From positions 20,528,890 through 20,592,889 of the forward strand of contig NC_081136.1 of NCBI RefSeq assembly GCF_958295425.1: DNA of 64,000 bases. Direction: 5' to 3'. Under the pieces are notes generated by a model. That model was given only the letters and a program-made list of their open reading frames with translations. It was not told the origin of the DNA and made no database searches. The number at the start of each line of letters is the position of its first letter. The first letter of the stretch is position 1. A program made the translations under genes and the position numbers. This DNA comes from Solea solea. Its lineage: Eukaryota; Chordata; Actinopteri; Pleuronectiformes; Soleidae. Shown piece by piece: positions 25,570-36,160 of this stretch.

Positions 25570-25652
25570 TGTCAGAAGTGGGATTCGAACCCACGCCTCC
25601 ATGGGAGACTGCGACCTGAACGCAGCGCCTTGGACCGCTCGGCCATCCTGAC
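25570..25652 (-). tRNA. tRNA-Leu (CAG), array copy 10
   Basis: Gene same as copy 1. About 29 bp of spacer downstream of its 3' end, near 25490, is deleted compared with other units. Confidence 0.97.
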
Positions 25653-26580
25653 TTGGCGGGGGTAGTCGTGACTTGTCCAGACCGGGCTGCCCATTTACAT
25701 CTGAACAACAAAAGATACTCTTTTGATGACGAGAATGTCCACATTCTGGCCAAGGGGGACATATGGTTTGAAAGAGGAATGAAATCATCTTCATTTTTTT
25801 ACCTAGAAAACCATCACACAACAGAGAAGGTGGCCTAAGACACCAACTATTAGTCACCTACAATGCTGCCCTTAGCTCTTTTCCATTAGGGGTCAACACT
25901 CAACCACTGACAAACTAAGGTGAACTCCAACACACATTAGCAGAGTGTGCCTCTTGGATGAGAGGGGAAATGTCTTCAACTTACCTCAAGCAAGACCACT
26001 TGATAAAATGAAAATGAATGCAATGGCCGTGAAAGGTCCTGGGTTCAAATCCCAGAAAAGCCTTTCACACAGCAGTGTTTCAACCATGAAGTTTGTATGA
26101 AGTTTGTCCTTGCCAAATGTACTGAATGTGACAGACGTGGTACCGCAAGTTTGAAGAGGGTGGAGTTTAGTAGTTTTATTTGCGCACACACACCAGTGGG
26201 CAAACACATCAAATGCAAGCCAAGGAAAGTGGGCCTGCGTACACCAAGGCAGCAATGGGTGTGAATGGGCGCGAGTTGTTTGCTATGGGGTATGCCAGTC
26301 CTTGACGTGTCCAGGGATTTGAACCACCAACTGTTCTGTCACTAGCCAAACGACACTCCAGATAGTACAGCAGGTGAGGCCCAACAGAGGCAGACAGTCT
26401 TTAGTCGGCTTCCCCACCCCATTATACCAAAGGGGGCACTGAAGAAGGATCTGTTCGGAAGCTTTCTGACGTCTGAGCTGCTCACAGCAACAGGACAAGC
26501 TCGCAGTCTTTTTCCAAGCTGTGCCTCATTTCATTTTTCATCAATTTGGCAAGTGTAAATACTAGGTATTGTTCAAAGTC

Positions 26581-26652
26581 AGGTTCCACCGAGATTTGAA
26601 CTCGGATCGCTGGATTCAGAGCCCAGAGTGCTAACCATTACACCATGGAACC
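26581..26652 (-). tRNA. tRNA-Gln (CTG), array copy 11
   Basis: Same sequence as copy 1 although the surrounding spacer already carries several private changes. Confidence 0.97.
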
Positions 26653-27291
26653 ACTGGGAACACACCTGTGCAGTTGAAATGTTGTTAAAGTGTATACAGT
26701 CAGGACGGCCCTGCATTCAGGTGACAGTCTTTCCCTGGAGTGGTGGGTGAGAATCCTACGTCTCTCAGTAAAACTTTCCATCTGGATTGTGGTCTGGGCT
26801 GTTTCACAAAACACCATACCACTCTGGTCAGAAGCTGGATATTTTTTACACTTATTCTGTGAGGTGTCTCTCAGGTGACCCCAACGACGGTCATTCCCAA
26901 CTTGACTCAGGTGAAACTAACTACCTGGAAGTGGGTCAGAGTGTGTACGACCTGCGTTGTTCAATGGAGCATTCTCTTTACATGTATCCTGCCTACAGAG
27001 ACTAAATACCTGGATTTTTTTTTCTATCCACAAGACAGTCAGAAGTGAAGAAGCCTCGTGGATGAGCGTTAAAACATCTTCGACCTAACTCCCGCAAGTC
27101 TAGTTGTCTACAGCAAACTCCTGACAATGACCTGGATGACTAAGAACCTTCACAGACAGAACATAAAACATAGTCCAACAGTATCTTTTCCCAATTTCCC
27201 TTTTCTTTTTAACTTCATCTGGTGATCTTGTAATATTTCTCACATAAAATCTGTAACGGGACACCTACATAGAATACGGCGAGACTTCCGT

Positions 27292-27316
27292 GGCTCGTTG
27301 GTCTAGGGGTATGATT
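27292..27316 (+). pseudogene. Truncated tRNA-Pro (AGG-position), 5' third only
   Basis: The first 25 nt of the Pro gene (acceptor 5' strand, D arm with A box, start of the anticodon stem) are intact, then the sequence jumps to the 3' flank. The anticodon, T arm and B box are deleted. By position this was the Pro-AGG gene of the edge unit. Confidence 0.93.
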
Positions 27317-27643
27317 GTACAGCCCTGTTCGTCTTTGAGGACGTCACGCTCACCTGCAACATGGTTGGCTTTGCAATGGCAGTGAAAGGTTCAAATCTCA
27401 GAAAAGCCTTTCACTGTTCAACCGTTAAGTTTGTCCTTACTGAATGACTCACACAGTCAAGACAAGCCCTTCACGGCACTATAAAGTCCGTCCTTACTAA
27501 TGCAAGTGGTTTGTGACTGTGGTGGTATTGCATATTTAAAGTGGCAAACTCTATGAACCTGTGAACCATGATCAATAGCGATCTTGAATGAAAGTGGACA
27601 TAAAGAGAAATAAAGACATTGGAAGAACTTGACTCACCTTTAT

Positions 27644-27894
27644 TCTTTCTTTCTTTTATTTTTGCGCTATTAAGTGTTAAGGTAGACGGAACAATTATGT
27701 ACATATTTTTGGTTCCGCCCGACCCTTATTTGGCTGCGCACCAAGTTAGAAGATGCGGCACCTGTAGCACTTCTACAGATCTAATTCAGAGCAAGGAAGA
27801 ACATTTAGCCCCTCGTGGATGTCAGCTCACGAGGTTTGTCCAAGTTTATTTGTGTACTACATCGTGTCTAAGCTAAATCCTTGAGGGTGCTACA
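27644..27894 (+). repeat. BEL 5' LTR (truncated)
   Basis: 251 bp, matching the 3' LTR but lacking its first 12 bp (TGTTACAGTCTA), an internal block of about 115 bp near its 3' end and a few smaller bits. It ends GGTGCTACA like the 3' LTR. The damage would remove the normal LTR terminus needed for integration. Confidence 0.9.
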
Positions 27895-30800
27895 GTGAGA
27901 ACTCAGAAAAGAGACTATAAATCAAAGAGCAGTGATAGGACAAAGCAAAGAAACCCAGATAGCTTACAACAAGACAACAATGCTACACCACCAACAAGCG
28001 AAGCAATGTCCAATAGAGTTATGCAGAATGTTAGAGACACTCAAACATCCTCCATCATTCCAGTATGGGTGTCAGCTGAAGGTGAGCCAGAGCATGAAGT
28101 TCTTGTGTACGCACTCCTTGATACGCAGAGTGACACTACATTCATCCTTGAAGAAACGGCAAAGGCTCTGCATACTACAGGTGAATCAGTTCAGCTAAAG
28201 CTTACCACAATGTCTTCAAGAAACCAAGTTGTGTCCTGTCGCAAGCTCTCTGGTTTACAGGTACGAGGATTTTACTCAAGCAAGATTGTTCCTCTACCAG
28301 TAACATATGCAAGAGACTTTATACCAGCAAATCGAGATCATATTCCAACACCTGGAACAGCTAAGGCATGGCCTCATCTTGAGCACATTGCAGATGAAAT
28401 CGCTCCACTTCAAAGTTGTGACGCTGGCCTTTTAATAGGTTACAACTGCCCTCAAGCACTCGTTCCCCGTCAAGTTGTGCCTGGTAAAGAAAATCAGCCC
28501 TTCGCACTAAAAACTGATTTGGGATGGAGCATCGTGGGATTCGGCAATCCATGTCTTGATTATGGACATACTTTTGGAGTAAGTCACCAAGTCATTGTGA
28601 AACAAGTGTTGCCAAACATTCAACCCTCTTCAAGCCTTACCAGTGAAGTTCACTATGTCTACCGAACACAGATAAAGGAAATGGTTTCACCCGCAGATGT
28701 TATCAAATTGTTGGAGTCGGATTTCGTCGAAAGAGCAACAGAAGACACAAAGGTTTCTCAAGAAGATCTTAGATTTCTTACAAAAATGAAGGAAGGCATT
28801 AAGCACAAAGAGGATGGTCATTACGAGATACCACTCCCGTTCAAGAGTGAAAGGCCTAACCTGCCAGATAACAAAGCATGTGCCATTCATCGTCACAAAT
28901 GCTTGGAAAGAAAGCTGAGGAGAAATGAACAGTACTATATAGACTACAAGAAGTTTATGGAAGAAATCATTGCTCATGGAGATGCAGAAAAGGTCCCAGA
29001 GCAAGACATTGACAAGACACCGGCTTGGTACATCCCACACCATGGGGTGTACCATCCTCAAAAGCCTGGGAAGATTCGCATTGTCTTCGATGCCAAATTT
29101 CAAGGAACTTCATTAAATGACCATCTCCTGACCGGCCCAGAGCTGACAAATACCCTGCTCGGAGTCTTGTGTCGTTTCCGAAGAGGTCCAGTGGCGTTTA
29201 TGTGTGATATTGAGCGCATGTTCCACCAGTTTCACGTCTGTGTCTGTGACCAAGATTACCTAAGATTCTTATGGTGGGAGAATTGTGACCTTGACACTTC
29301 ATTTGCTGTCTATCGGATGAAAGTACACCTATTTGGTGCGGCTTCCTCCCCAGGCTGTGCTAATTAAGGCCTCAAGCACCTGGCAATGGAAGGAGCTAAA
29401 AGTTTCAGTGCGGAAACCATCAAGTTCATTAAGACCAACTTTTATGTTGATGATGGATTGGCAAGTGTTGACACTGAAGATCAAGCGATACAGCTCGTCA
29501 GCGAAGCACGCCAACTCTGCGGTACAGGCAGACTTCGGTTGCACAAGTTCATCTCCAACAGCACCAAAGTTCTAGCCTCACTTCCAAAGGAAGAATGTGC
29601 TGTAGCTGCTAAGGATCTGAACATGGCGCTCAGTGAAGTACATATAGAGAGAGTGCTTGGCGTACAATGGTGCGTAGAATCCGATGAGCTCCAGTTTAGG
29701 GCAGTTGTTAAAGAAAATCCACTCACACGCAGAGGAGTATTGTCCACAGTCGCTTCTGTGTTTGATCCACTTGGATTTGTCTCGCCATTCATCTTGCTAG
29801 GGAAGCAAATCTTACAACAGATGTGTCAAGATAAGCTCAGCTGGGATGACACCCTACCTGACAGTCTTCGACCCCAGTGGGAATCCTGACTGCTCGACCT
29901 GAGAAACTTGGCAGATGTAAAGATTCAAAGATGCTACACTCCTTCAGACTTCAAGGCCCAGCATTACGAGCTTCATCATTTCTCTGGTGCAAGCACGTCT
30001 GGATATGGTATGTGCACCTACCTCAGGGTAGTAAGCGAGTCTGGTGAAGTTCACTGTTCCTTGGCGATGGGAAGATCAAGAGTTCCACCATCGAAAGTAA
30101 CAACCATACCACGGCTTGAGTTGTCAGCGGCAGTAGTTGCTGTCCGCACCGCTGATATGCTGAAAAAGGAACTGGAAGTTGAAGTCGCACAAGGAACATA
30201 TTGGACAGACTCTAAGGTTGTACTCGGATACATCAGCAATGAAGCCAGAAGATTCCATGTGTTTGTTGCAAACCGTGTAGAACGCATCAAACAAAGTACA
30301 GAGAATACACAATGGAGGTACGTGGCTTCAGAAGAAAATCCTGCAGATCACGCCTCGAGAGGTCTTACAGCTGAACAACTTCTAGCCTCAAACTGGTTTA
30401 GTGGCCCAGACCTTCTCTGGCAGAGAGTCATAACCAGCGGTGAAATCAAGGTGGGAGAGCTATCAAGCAGTGACCCAGAAGTCAAGAAAGTTCAGGTCCA
30501 CAAGACACAAGCTGAAGAACAAAGGTCACTTTTAGATGGCCTACACAAGTTTTCCGACTGGTCAAGAATGATTAAAGCCATCGCCAGACTCAAGCGCCTT
30601 GTGAGAGAAGTAAATGACCAAAGATCTAAAGATCCAAAGATGCAAAGATCCAATGAAGTAAGCGATCTACAAGAGAGAAAAGAATCATAAAAATGGTTCA
30701 AGAAATACAATCTCTTCGGCATCACAAAGCAATACAAGACAAAGTAAAGAAGTTACAAAAGTTCTGTCCATTCCTGGACGACCAAGGCATCCTTCGAGTC

Positions 30801-31003
30801 GGTGGACGTTTAACACATGCAGCTCTACATTTTAATGTCAAGCATCCTGTAATCCTGCCGAGAGACAGTCATGTGTCAGCATTACTGGTCAAGCATTATC
30901 ACGAGAAAACATACCATCAAGGACGAGGAATCACCATGAATGAGCTTCGTGCTAACGGATATTGGATTCTTGGATGCAGCAAGGTTGTTTCATCTCATAT
31001 CTA
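27895..31003 (+). pseudogene. BEL pol, 5' part: protease, RT, RNase H, integrase zinc region
   Basis: Frame from 27895 to 29367 carries an aspartic protease motif LLDTQSDTTF (DTQ is usual for fish BEL) and the start of RT. A TAA at 29365 follows SSPGCAN in RT, and the same frame continues to 29889 through the catalytic YVDD (near 29440). A TGA at 29887 is followed in frame by RNase H (29908-30690), where the first catalytic Asp is replaced by Gly (FSGAS) while TDSK is kept. A frameshift near 30600-30690 leads to the integrase zinc region, whose first half (HYHEKTYH) ends at the nested LTR. Confidence 0.92.
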
Positions 31004-31502
31004 TGTAGTGGTATGAGGCACCACTGATTTAGTTTGTTTGACTGCACCCCGGCCCTCTGACTTATTAGCCAATCACTGCGCTTACCGAGGGGAGAAAAGT
31101 AGGCTGTGTCCCTCCTCCTGATCTCTCACTTCCGGGTCGTTGTATGTGCCGCTAGCATCCGAGCACAGGTAAGCACATATGGCCGTGCTGTGTTGTGTAT
31201 ATTCGTCCGTGTTTCATTCAATTAAAACCGTCGTTCCCTAATAGATCCGGCGTCTTCACCGCGGTCGAGCCGATCAGTCGGGGCGGTGTTTATTGCCGCA
31301 ACCAGAGCATTGGTGAGTGATGACATGCTTCTGTTGTTTGCTGCTATAGCCAGGGGCTAAGCTCCTCTCTCGCTCCTCTCCCTCTAACAGTCTGCTGGTT
31401 GTGTGCTGCATGGTGGCTGTTTTCCCTGCCACGCCTGAATTCTTCACCCCTCTCCCTCTTTGGACGGGATGCCAATGCACCCGGACTTATAACTGGAACT
31501 TT

Positions 31503-31560
31503 AAAGCTAACGCTAGCGCTAAAGCTAACGCTAGCGCTAACGCTAAGGCTAACGTCAACG
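31503..31560. repeat. GCTAACGCTAGC minisatellite
   Basis: Short tandem repeats of GCTAACG/GCTAGCG with approximate 18-bp period, inside the probable solo LTR. Confidence 0.85.
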
Positions 31561-31807
31561 CCAAGTGTACATACAGCTGATTAACCACGGCTATTTGGCC
31601 GCTGCTTCGCCGCTGTTTCGCCGCTGTTCTGCCACTGTCCTGTTGCTTGGTGACTGTTGCTCCGACGGCCTGGTTCCGATTCGGTCGGCCGCCTGTGGTC
31701 AGCCTGTTTACCGCTGCTACGTGTGATTGCAGTGTGCGTGTGTGTGTGTGTGGCTGTAACTCGTACTGGATGCGACGAGTCTGCCCGAACTCTCAGCCAC
31801 TCGCTAA

Positions 31808-31810
<3 letters not shown>

Positions 31811-31846
<36 letters not shown>
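31811..31846. repeat. TG/AG microsatellite
   Basis: About 14 TG dinucleotides then AG repeats, inside the probable solo LTR. Confidence 0.95.
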
Positions 31847-32559
31847 TGTTTTAAGTACAATCTGGCAAGGTTTGGTTTAATTGTTTACTGATTTACTCTT
31901 TGTTTAATGGTTGAATTTATGTTGTTAATATGATCAATCTGATTTCAAACTGTTAAACTGGTTAATTGTTGAGTTGATATCTCTGGCCAGAGACTCTTTT
32001 GTTTCTTGTGTTTGGTTGATTAATATAATTTAACATTTCTCAGTTTATCCATTGATCATTTATATTTGGTTCCTTAAATTTGAGCCCGTTTAATTGTGTT
32101 TTCCTCTCCCCTTAGTGCTGAAGGCCGACGGTGGTGGTGGTGGTTCTCCTGGGTGGTGGTGGTCCTGTGTGCTGTGTGATCCCTTTTTAAGATTTTCTTT
32201 GTTTACACGTCACCTTTTGCTGTGTGTGTGTGGGGTGTCCTCCTTTTCCTTTTGGATGTCACTTCCCCTACCAAACCCCTCCTCCAGCCGGTAAGCCTCA
32301 GACTACATCCCCCTTTTAGTTGGGCTCTTTTCTTTTTTTGTGTTACAGTGTCAACCTCATGATTGTTTTAATAATAAATTGTTAGACATGATCATTGAAC
32401 TCCGTCTCATTCCCTCCCTGAGTAAACGAACCTGAGTGTCTTTTGTCTGAAGGTACTAGTTGACCTTTATTACTGGTCCTTGGGCCATAACCCAAGGTGG
32501 CGTTGTCGGTATTTGGAGTAATAATAGTATTTAATAGTAATAACCCTCGTGTCGCCACA

Positions 32560-33626
32560 TCTACAAATGCACAAAATGCAGAAGGTTCAGAAGATGTCCT
32601 GAGCAGCAAAAGATGGCAGCTCTTCCAGAGGAGCGTATGGAAACCACATCGTCATTCACTTACTGCGGAATGGACTGCTTTGGTCCCTTTTATGTTAAGG
32701 AAGGCAGAAAGGAGTTAAAGCGCTACGGCTTGTTAATCACATGCATGTGTTCCAGAGGAGTACACATCGAGATGCTTGATGACCTCACCACTGATGCCTT
32801 CATAAACGCCCTACGTGCATTCATCTCTATCAGAGGCGCAGTTCGCCAGATAAGATGTGATCGAGGCACAAATTTCATTGGTGCAAGAAATGAGTTTGTT
32901 GAAGCACTCAAAGAAATGGATCAAGGTAAGCTTGGAAACCTGGAAATTGAGTTTCTCATGAACACTCCTTCGTCAAGTCATATGGGTGGTGTCTGGGAAA
33001 GACAAATTCGCACTATAAGAAGTGTGCTAACTTCAATCTTGGAGCAATCAGCCAAACAACTTGACAGCTCCTCGCTAAGGACATTCCTGTATGAAGTCAT
33101 GGCAGTGATAAACAGCAGGCCACTGACCACAGACCAACTTTGTGATCCGTCAAGCCCGGAACCTTTGACGCCGAATCACATACTGACCATGAAATCCACA
33201 ATCATTTCCCCACCCCCAGGAAAGTTTGTGCAGGAAGATCTTTATCTCCGCAAAAGGTGGCGTCGTGTTCAACTCCTCACCAATACATTCTGGACAAGGT
33301 GGAAAAGGGAGTATTTGTTGAATCTACAAGGCAGACAAAAGTGGGTAAAGGAACATAGAAATGCCAAGATCAATGATATTGTCCTCCTACAAGATGAGAT
33401 AGCCTCACGGAACCAGTGGAAGTTGGCAAAAATGATTGACGTGTATCCTGGAAAGGATGGAAAGGTGAGGAAAGTGAAGCTGCTTGTGAGTGCTGCAAAC
33501 CTGGATGAAAAGGGAAAACGGATCTCCAAACCTGTTCATCTGGAGAGACCCATTCATAAGACGGTTGTTCTGTTAGAAGCTGATCAAAGATGCCCAACTT
33601 TACTGCAAAAATATAGGAATAAATAG
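32560..33626 (+). pseudogene. BEL pol, 3' part: integrase core and C-terminal domain
   Basis: Opens with YKCTKC, the CxxC half of the integrase HHCC zinc motif split by the LTR insertion. The DDE triad is visible: Asp in GMDCFGP, Asp in RCDRGTNF and Glu in MGGVWERQ. A C-terminal region with KRWRRVQLL and WTRWKREYL is typical of BEL/Pao (DUF5641-like). The frame is open to the TAG at 33624, so this is the best-kept part of the element. Confidence 0.92.
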
Positions 33627-33744
33627 TTCATAATTAATTTACTCGTTTACTCAACTTAAAAACATAAAAGGTTAATTCATAAGCCATTCACTAGTTCATA
33701 AATAATAATTTGTTCTTTAAAAATCACAAGTGATTTGGTGGGAG
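33627..33744 (+). other. BEL pol-to-3' LTR spacer
   Basis: AT-rich non-coding stretch ending in a short purine run, GGTGGGAG, directly before the LTR. This is the position of the polypurine tract used for plus-strand priming. Confidence 0.6.
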
Positions 33745-34138
33745 TGTTACAGTCTATCTTTCTTTCCTTTATTTTTGCGCTATTGTGTTAAGGTAGACGG
33801 AACAATTATGTACATATTTTTGGTTCCGCCCGACCCTTATTTGGCTGCGCACCAAGTTAGAAGATGCGGCAACAGCGGCACCTGTAGCAGTTCTACAGAT
33901 CTAATTCAGAGCAAGGAAGAACATTTAGGCCCTCGTGGATGTCAGCTCACGAGGTTTGTCCAAGTTTATTTGTGTACTTTCTATTTTATTGTTTTATTAT
34001 TTCACAATGCTATGTTTTAATATGTATTCTGTTGTGTTCGTTTTTTGTGACCAGTTCTCACGGGTTGTCAAGATCATAAGGAATAAACCCCGTTTTTAAA
34101 CTACATCGTGTCTAAGCTAAATCCTTGAGGGTGCTACA
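33745..34138 (+). repeat. BEL 3' LTR
   Basis: 394 bp, beginning TGTTAC and ending GCTACA. It includes GGAATAAACCCC, a likely polyadenylation signal (AATAAA), near 34080. It differs from the 5' LTR by small indels besides the 5' LTR deletions, indicating an old insertion. Confidence 0.92.
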
Positions 34139-34201
34139 TTTATAAAAAGATGGACATGTGGTCCATTTCTTATCGTCTTGCTTCCCTGGAGAAATGTGTA
34201 A

Positions 34202-34271
34202 ATTTGGTTGGTCTTGAGGTATAATTCTCACTTTGGCTGAAAGAGGTCCCACATTCAAAATCCCACACCAA
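34202..34271 (+). pseudogene. Decayed tRNA-Pro fossil, edge unit
   Basis: Same fossil just right of the BEL element, again with the longer spacer to the functional gene. Confidence 0.88.
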
Positions 34272-34439
34272 ACATTCACTGAACTATTGCAAGCATAAAT
34301 CCTCATCAATGTAAGTCCTTTGTGACTGAGGTGGAATTGCGGGTTTGCAGATATAGACTCAAAAGCTCTGGGACCCATTCTTGACGAGTATTTCTCACAT
34401 AAAATCTGTAACAGGAGACCTACATAGAACATTTTCGGA

Positions 34440-34511
34440 GGCTCGTTGGTCTAGGGGTATGATTCTCGCTTTGGGTGCGAGAGGTCCCGAGTTCAAATCC
34501 CGGACGAGCCC
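34440..34511 (+). tRNA. tRNA-Pro (TGG), edge copy 11 with T-stem/B-box change
   Basis: Same as copy 1 except G to A in the T stem, so the B box reads AGTTCAAATCC. This breaks one T-stem pair (A opposite C) and alters a usually conserved B-box position. Expression may be reduced. It lies 301 bp downstream of the BEL 3' LTR. Confidence 0.85.
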
Positions 34512-34871
34512 TCTGCAGGTGTAACGTTTGAGAAGTTTGTTCGGATGTTCCCTATTTCGTTGGACTTGCGGTACGATTCTTGCAGAAAGGCCTTTCACAC
34601 AGCACCGTTTCAACCACGAAACCAGTCCAGTCTTTGCCAAATGTAGTTAATGTGACAAAGCTGTTATCTCACATGCTTAAAGAGTCGTTTCATTTGCGCA
34701 CGCACCCAAATGCATGGAATCCAAGGAGCAGTGGGAACCACCTGAGTACACCAAGGGAGCAATGGGTGCGAGTTGTTTGCTATGCGCTATGCCAGTTGTT
34801 GACGTGTCTAGGGATTTCAACGCCCAACTGTTCTGTTATGAGGCAAATTCCGGCTGCCCCAAAAGGTATCC

Positions 34872-34946
34872 TGTCAGAAGTGGCATTCGAACCCACGCCT
34901 CCATGCGACCTGAACGCAGCGCCTTGGACCGCTCCGCCATCCTGAC
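34872..34946 (-). pseudogene. Broken tRNA-Leu (CAG), edge copy 11
   Basis: Only 75 nt remain. An 8-nt deletion removes part of the anticodon stem 3' strand and the variable arm, and further substitutions hit the T stem (GGCATTC on the plus strand) and D stem. It cannot form the class II fold. The TTTT terminator remnant is still present downstream. Confidence 0.92.
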
Positions 34947-35515
34947 TTGGCGGGGGTAGTCGCGACTTGTCCAGACCGGGCTGCCCATTTGCATCTGAAC
35001 AACAAAAGATACTCTTTTGATGACGAGAATGTCCACATTCTGGCCAAGGGGGACATATGGTTTGAAAGAGGAATAAAATCATCTTCATTTTTTTTACCCA
35101 GGAAACCACCACACAACAGAGAAGGTGGCCTAAGACACCAACTATTAGTCACCTACAATGCTGCCCTTAGCTCTTTTCCATTAGGGGTCAACACTCAACC
35201 ACTGACAAACTAAGGTGAACTCCAACACACATTAGCAGAGTGTGTCCAGGGATTTGAACCACCAACTGTTCTGTCACTAGCCAAACGACACTCCAGATAG
35301 TACAGCAGGTGAGGCCCAACAGAGGCAGACAGTCTTTAGTCGGCTTCCCCGCCCCATTATACCAAAGGGGGCACTGAAGAAGGATCTGTTCGGAAGCTTT
35401 CTGACTTCTGAGCTGCTCACAGCAACAGGACAAGCTCGCAGTCTTTTTCCAAGCTGTGCCTCATTTCATTCTTCATCAATTTGGCAAGTGTAAATACTAG
35501 GTATTGTTCAAAGTC

Positions 35516-35587
35516 AGGTTCCACCGAGATTTGAACTCAGATCGCTGGATTCAGAGCCCAGAGTGCTAACCATTACACCATGGAACC
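35516..35587 (-). tRNA. tRNA-Gln (CTG), edge copy 12
   Basis: Matches copy 1 except for one T-stem change (C to T on the minus strand) that turns a C-G pair into a U-G wobble. The cloverleaf is still foldable. Confidence 0.93.
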
Positions 35588-36160
35588 ACTGGGAGTCTTT
35601 CCCTGGAGTGGTGGGTGAGAATCCTACGTCTCTCAGTAAAACTTTCCATCTGGATTGTGGTCTGGGCTGTTTCACAAAACACCATACCACTCTGGTCAGA
35701 AGCTGGATATTTTTTACACTTATTCTGTGAGGTGTCTCTCAGGTGACCCCAACGACGGTCATTCCCAACTTGACTCAGGTGAAACTAACTACCCGGAAGT
35801 GGGTCAGAGTGTGTACGACCTGCGTTGTTCAATGGAGCATTCTCTTTACATGTATACTGCCTACAGAGACTAAATACCTGGATTTTTTTTTCTATCCACA
35901 AGACAGTCAGAAGTGAAGAAGCCTCATGGATGAGCGTTAAAACATCTTCGACCTAACTCCCGCAAGTCTAGTTGTCTACAGCAAACTCCTGACAATGACC
36001 TGGATGACTAAGAACCTTCACAGACAGAACATAAAACATAGTCCAACAGTATCTTTTCCCAATTTCCCTTTTCTTTTTAACTTCATCTGGTGATCTTGTA
36101 ATATTGCTCACATAGCTGCATGGCTGGGGAGTCTCTGCAATCTCTCCAATCAAGAGAAGA

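Larger units (their letters stand above)
1..27643. repeat. Tandem tRNA array (Gln-Pro-Leu units), main block
   Basis: Near-identical units follow each other head to tail. Spacing of the Gln gene between successive units is 2442, 2442, 2816, 2816, 2816, 2440, 2440, 2442, 2442 and 2845 bp. Order on the plus strand within a unit: Gln (minus), optional Pro-AGG (plus), fossil Pro, Pro-TGG (plus), Leu (minus), then a spacer to the next Gln. The window opens inside a unit. The stretches of more than 300 bp between tRNA genes hold no gene I can support, only array spacer with older diverged subrepeats. Small open frames of 60-126 codons recur in every unit in overlapping frames, lack homology I recognise, and overlap the tRNA genes. 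Confidence 0.97.
31004..32559 (+). mobile_element. Probable solo LTR inserted in BEL integrase
   Basis: A 1556-bp block begins TGTAGTGG and ends CGCCACA, that is TG..CA with short inverted ends, and is flanked by TCTA on both sides (31000-31003, 32560-32563). Taking it out with one TCTA copy restores continuous integrase reading across the join. There is no coding sequence inside. It contains an AATAAA signal near 32371, a TG microsatellite (31811-31838) and an 18-bp-period GCTAACGCTAGC minisatellite near 31503-31560. Gypsy-type or ERV-type cannot be decided without a library search. Confidence 0.8.
27644..34138 (+). mobile_element. BEL/Pao LTR retrotransposon, degraded, with a nested LTR
   Basis: Two homologous LTRs flank a pol gene whose protease, RT, RNase H and integrase order and motifs are those of BEL/Pao elements. 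The array sequence TTTAT lies on both sides (27639-27643 and 34139-34143), a 5-bp target duplication as expected for this superfamily. No gag is visible; only about 60 codons separate the 5' LTR from the protease, so gag has been deleted. The pol has several stops, a frameshift and an inserted LTR. The element is non-autonomous and cannot move by itself. Confidence 0.93.
34139..36114. repeat. Edge unit of the Gln-Pro-Leu array, right of the BEL element
   Basis: Array sequence resumes directly after the BEL 3' LTR at the point where it stopped at 27643. It contains a fossil Pro, a Pro-TGG with a T-stem change, a deleted Leu, a Gln and the start of the longer-unit segment that normally precedes Pro-AGG. 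Homology stops near 36114, just upstream of where Pro-AGG should lie. A stretch of roughly 300 bp around the start of the next subunit (35241 onward) is also missing compared with full units. Confidence 0.93.

Noticed and set aside
45..26255. Recurring 60-126 codon frames in the Gln-Pro-Leu units (for example MDVPYFVGLAV and MSPLARMWTF)
   Set aside because: They run through the tRNA genes and fossil tRNAs on either strand. Overlapping frames on both strands stay open equally, as expected from repetition rather than coding.
32094..32294. Short frame with GGGGGSPGWWW inside the 31.0-32.6 kb LTR-like block
   Set aside because: Low-complexity GGT repeat; no support for coding.
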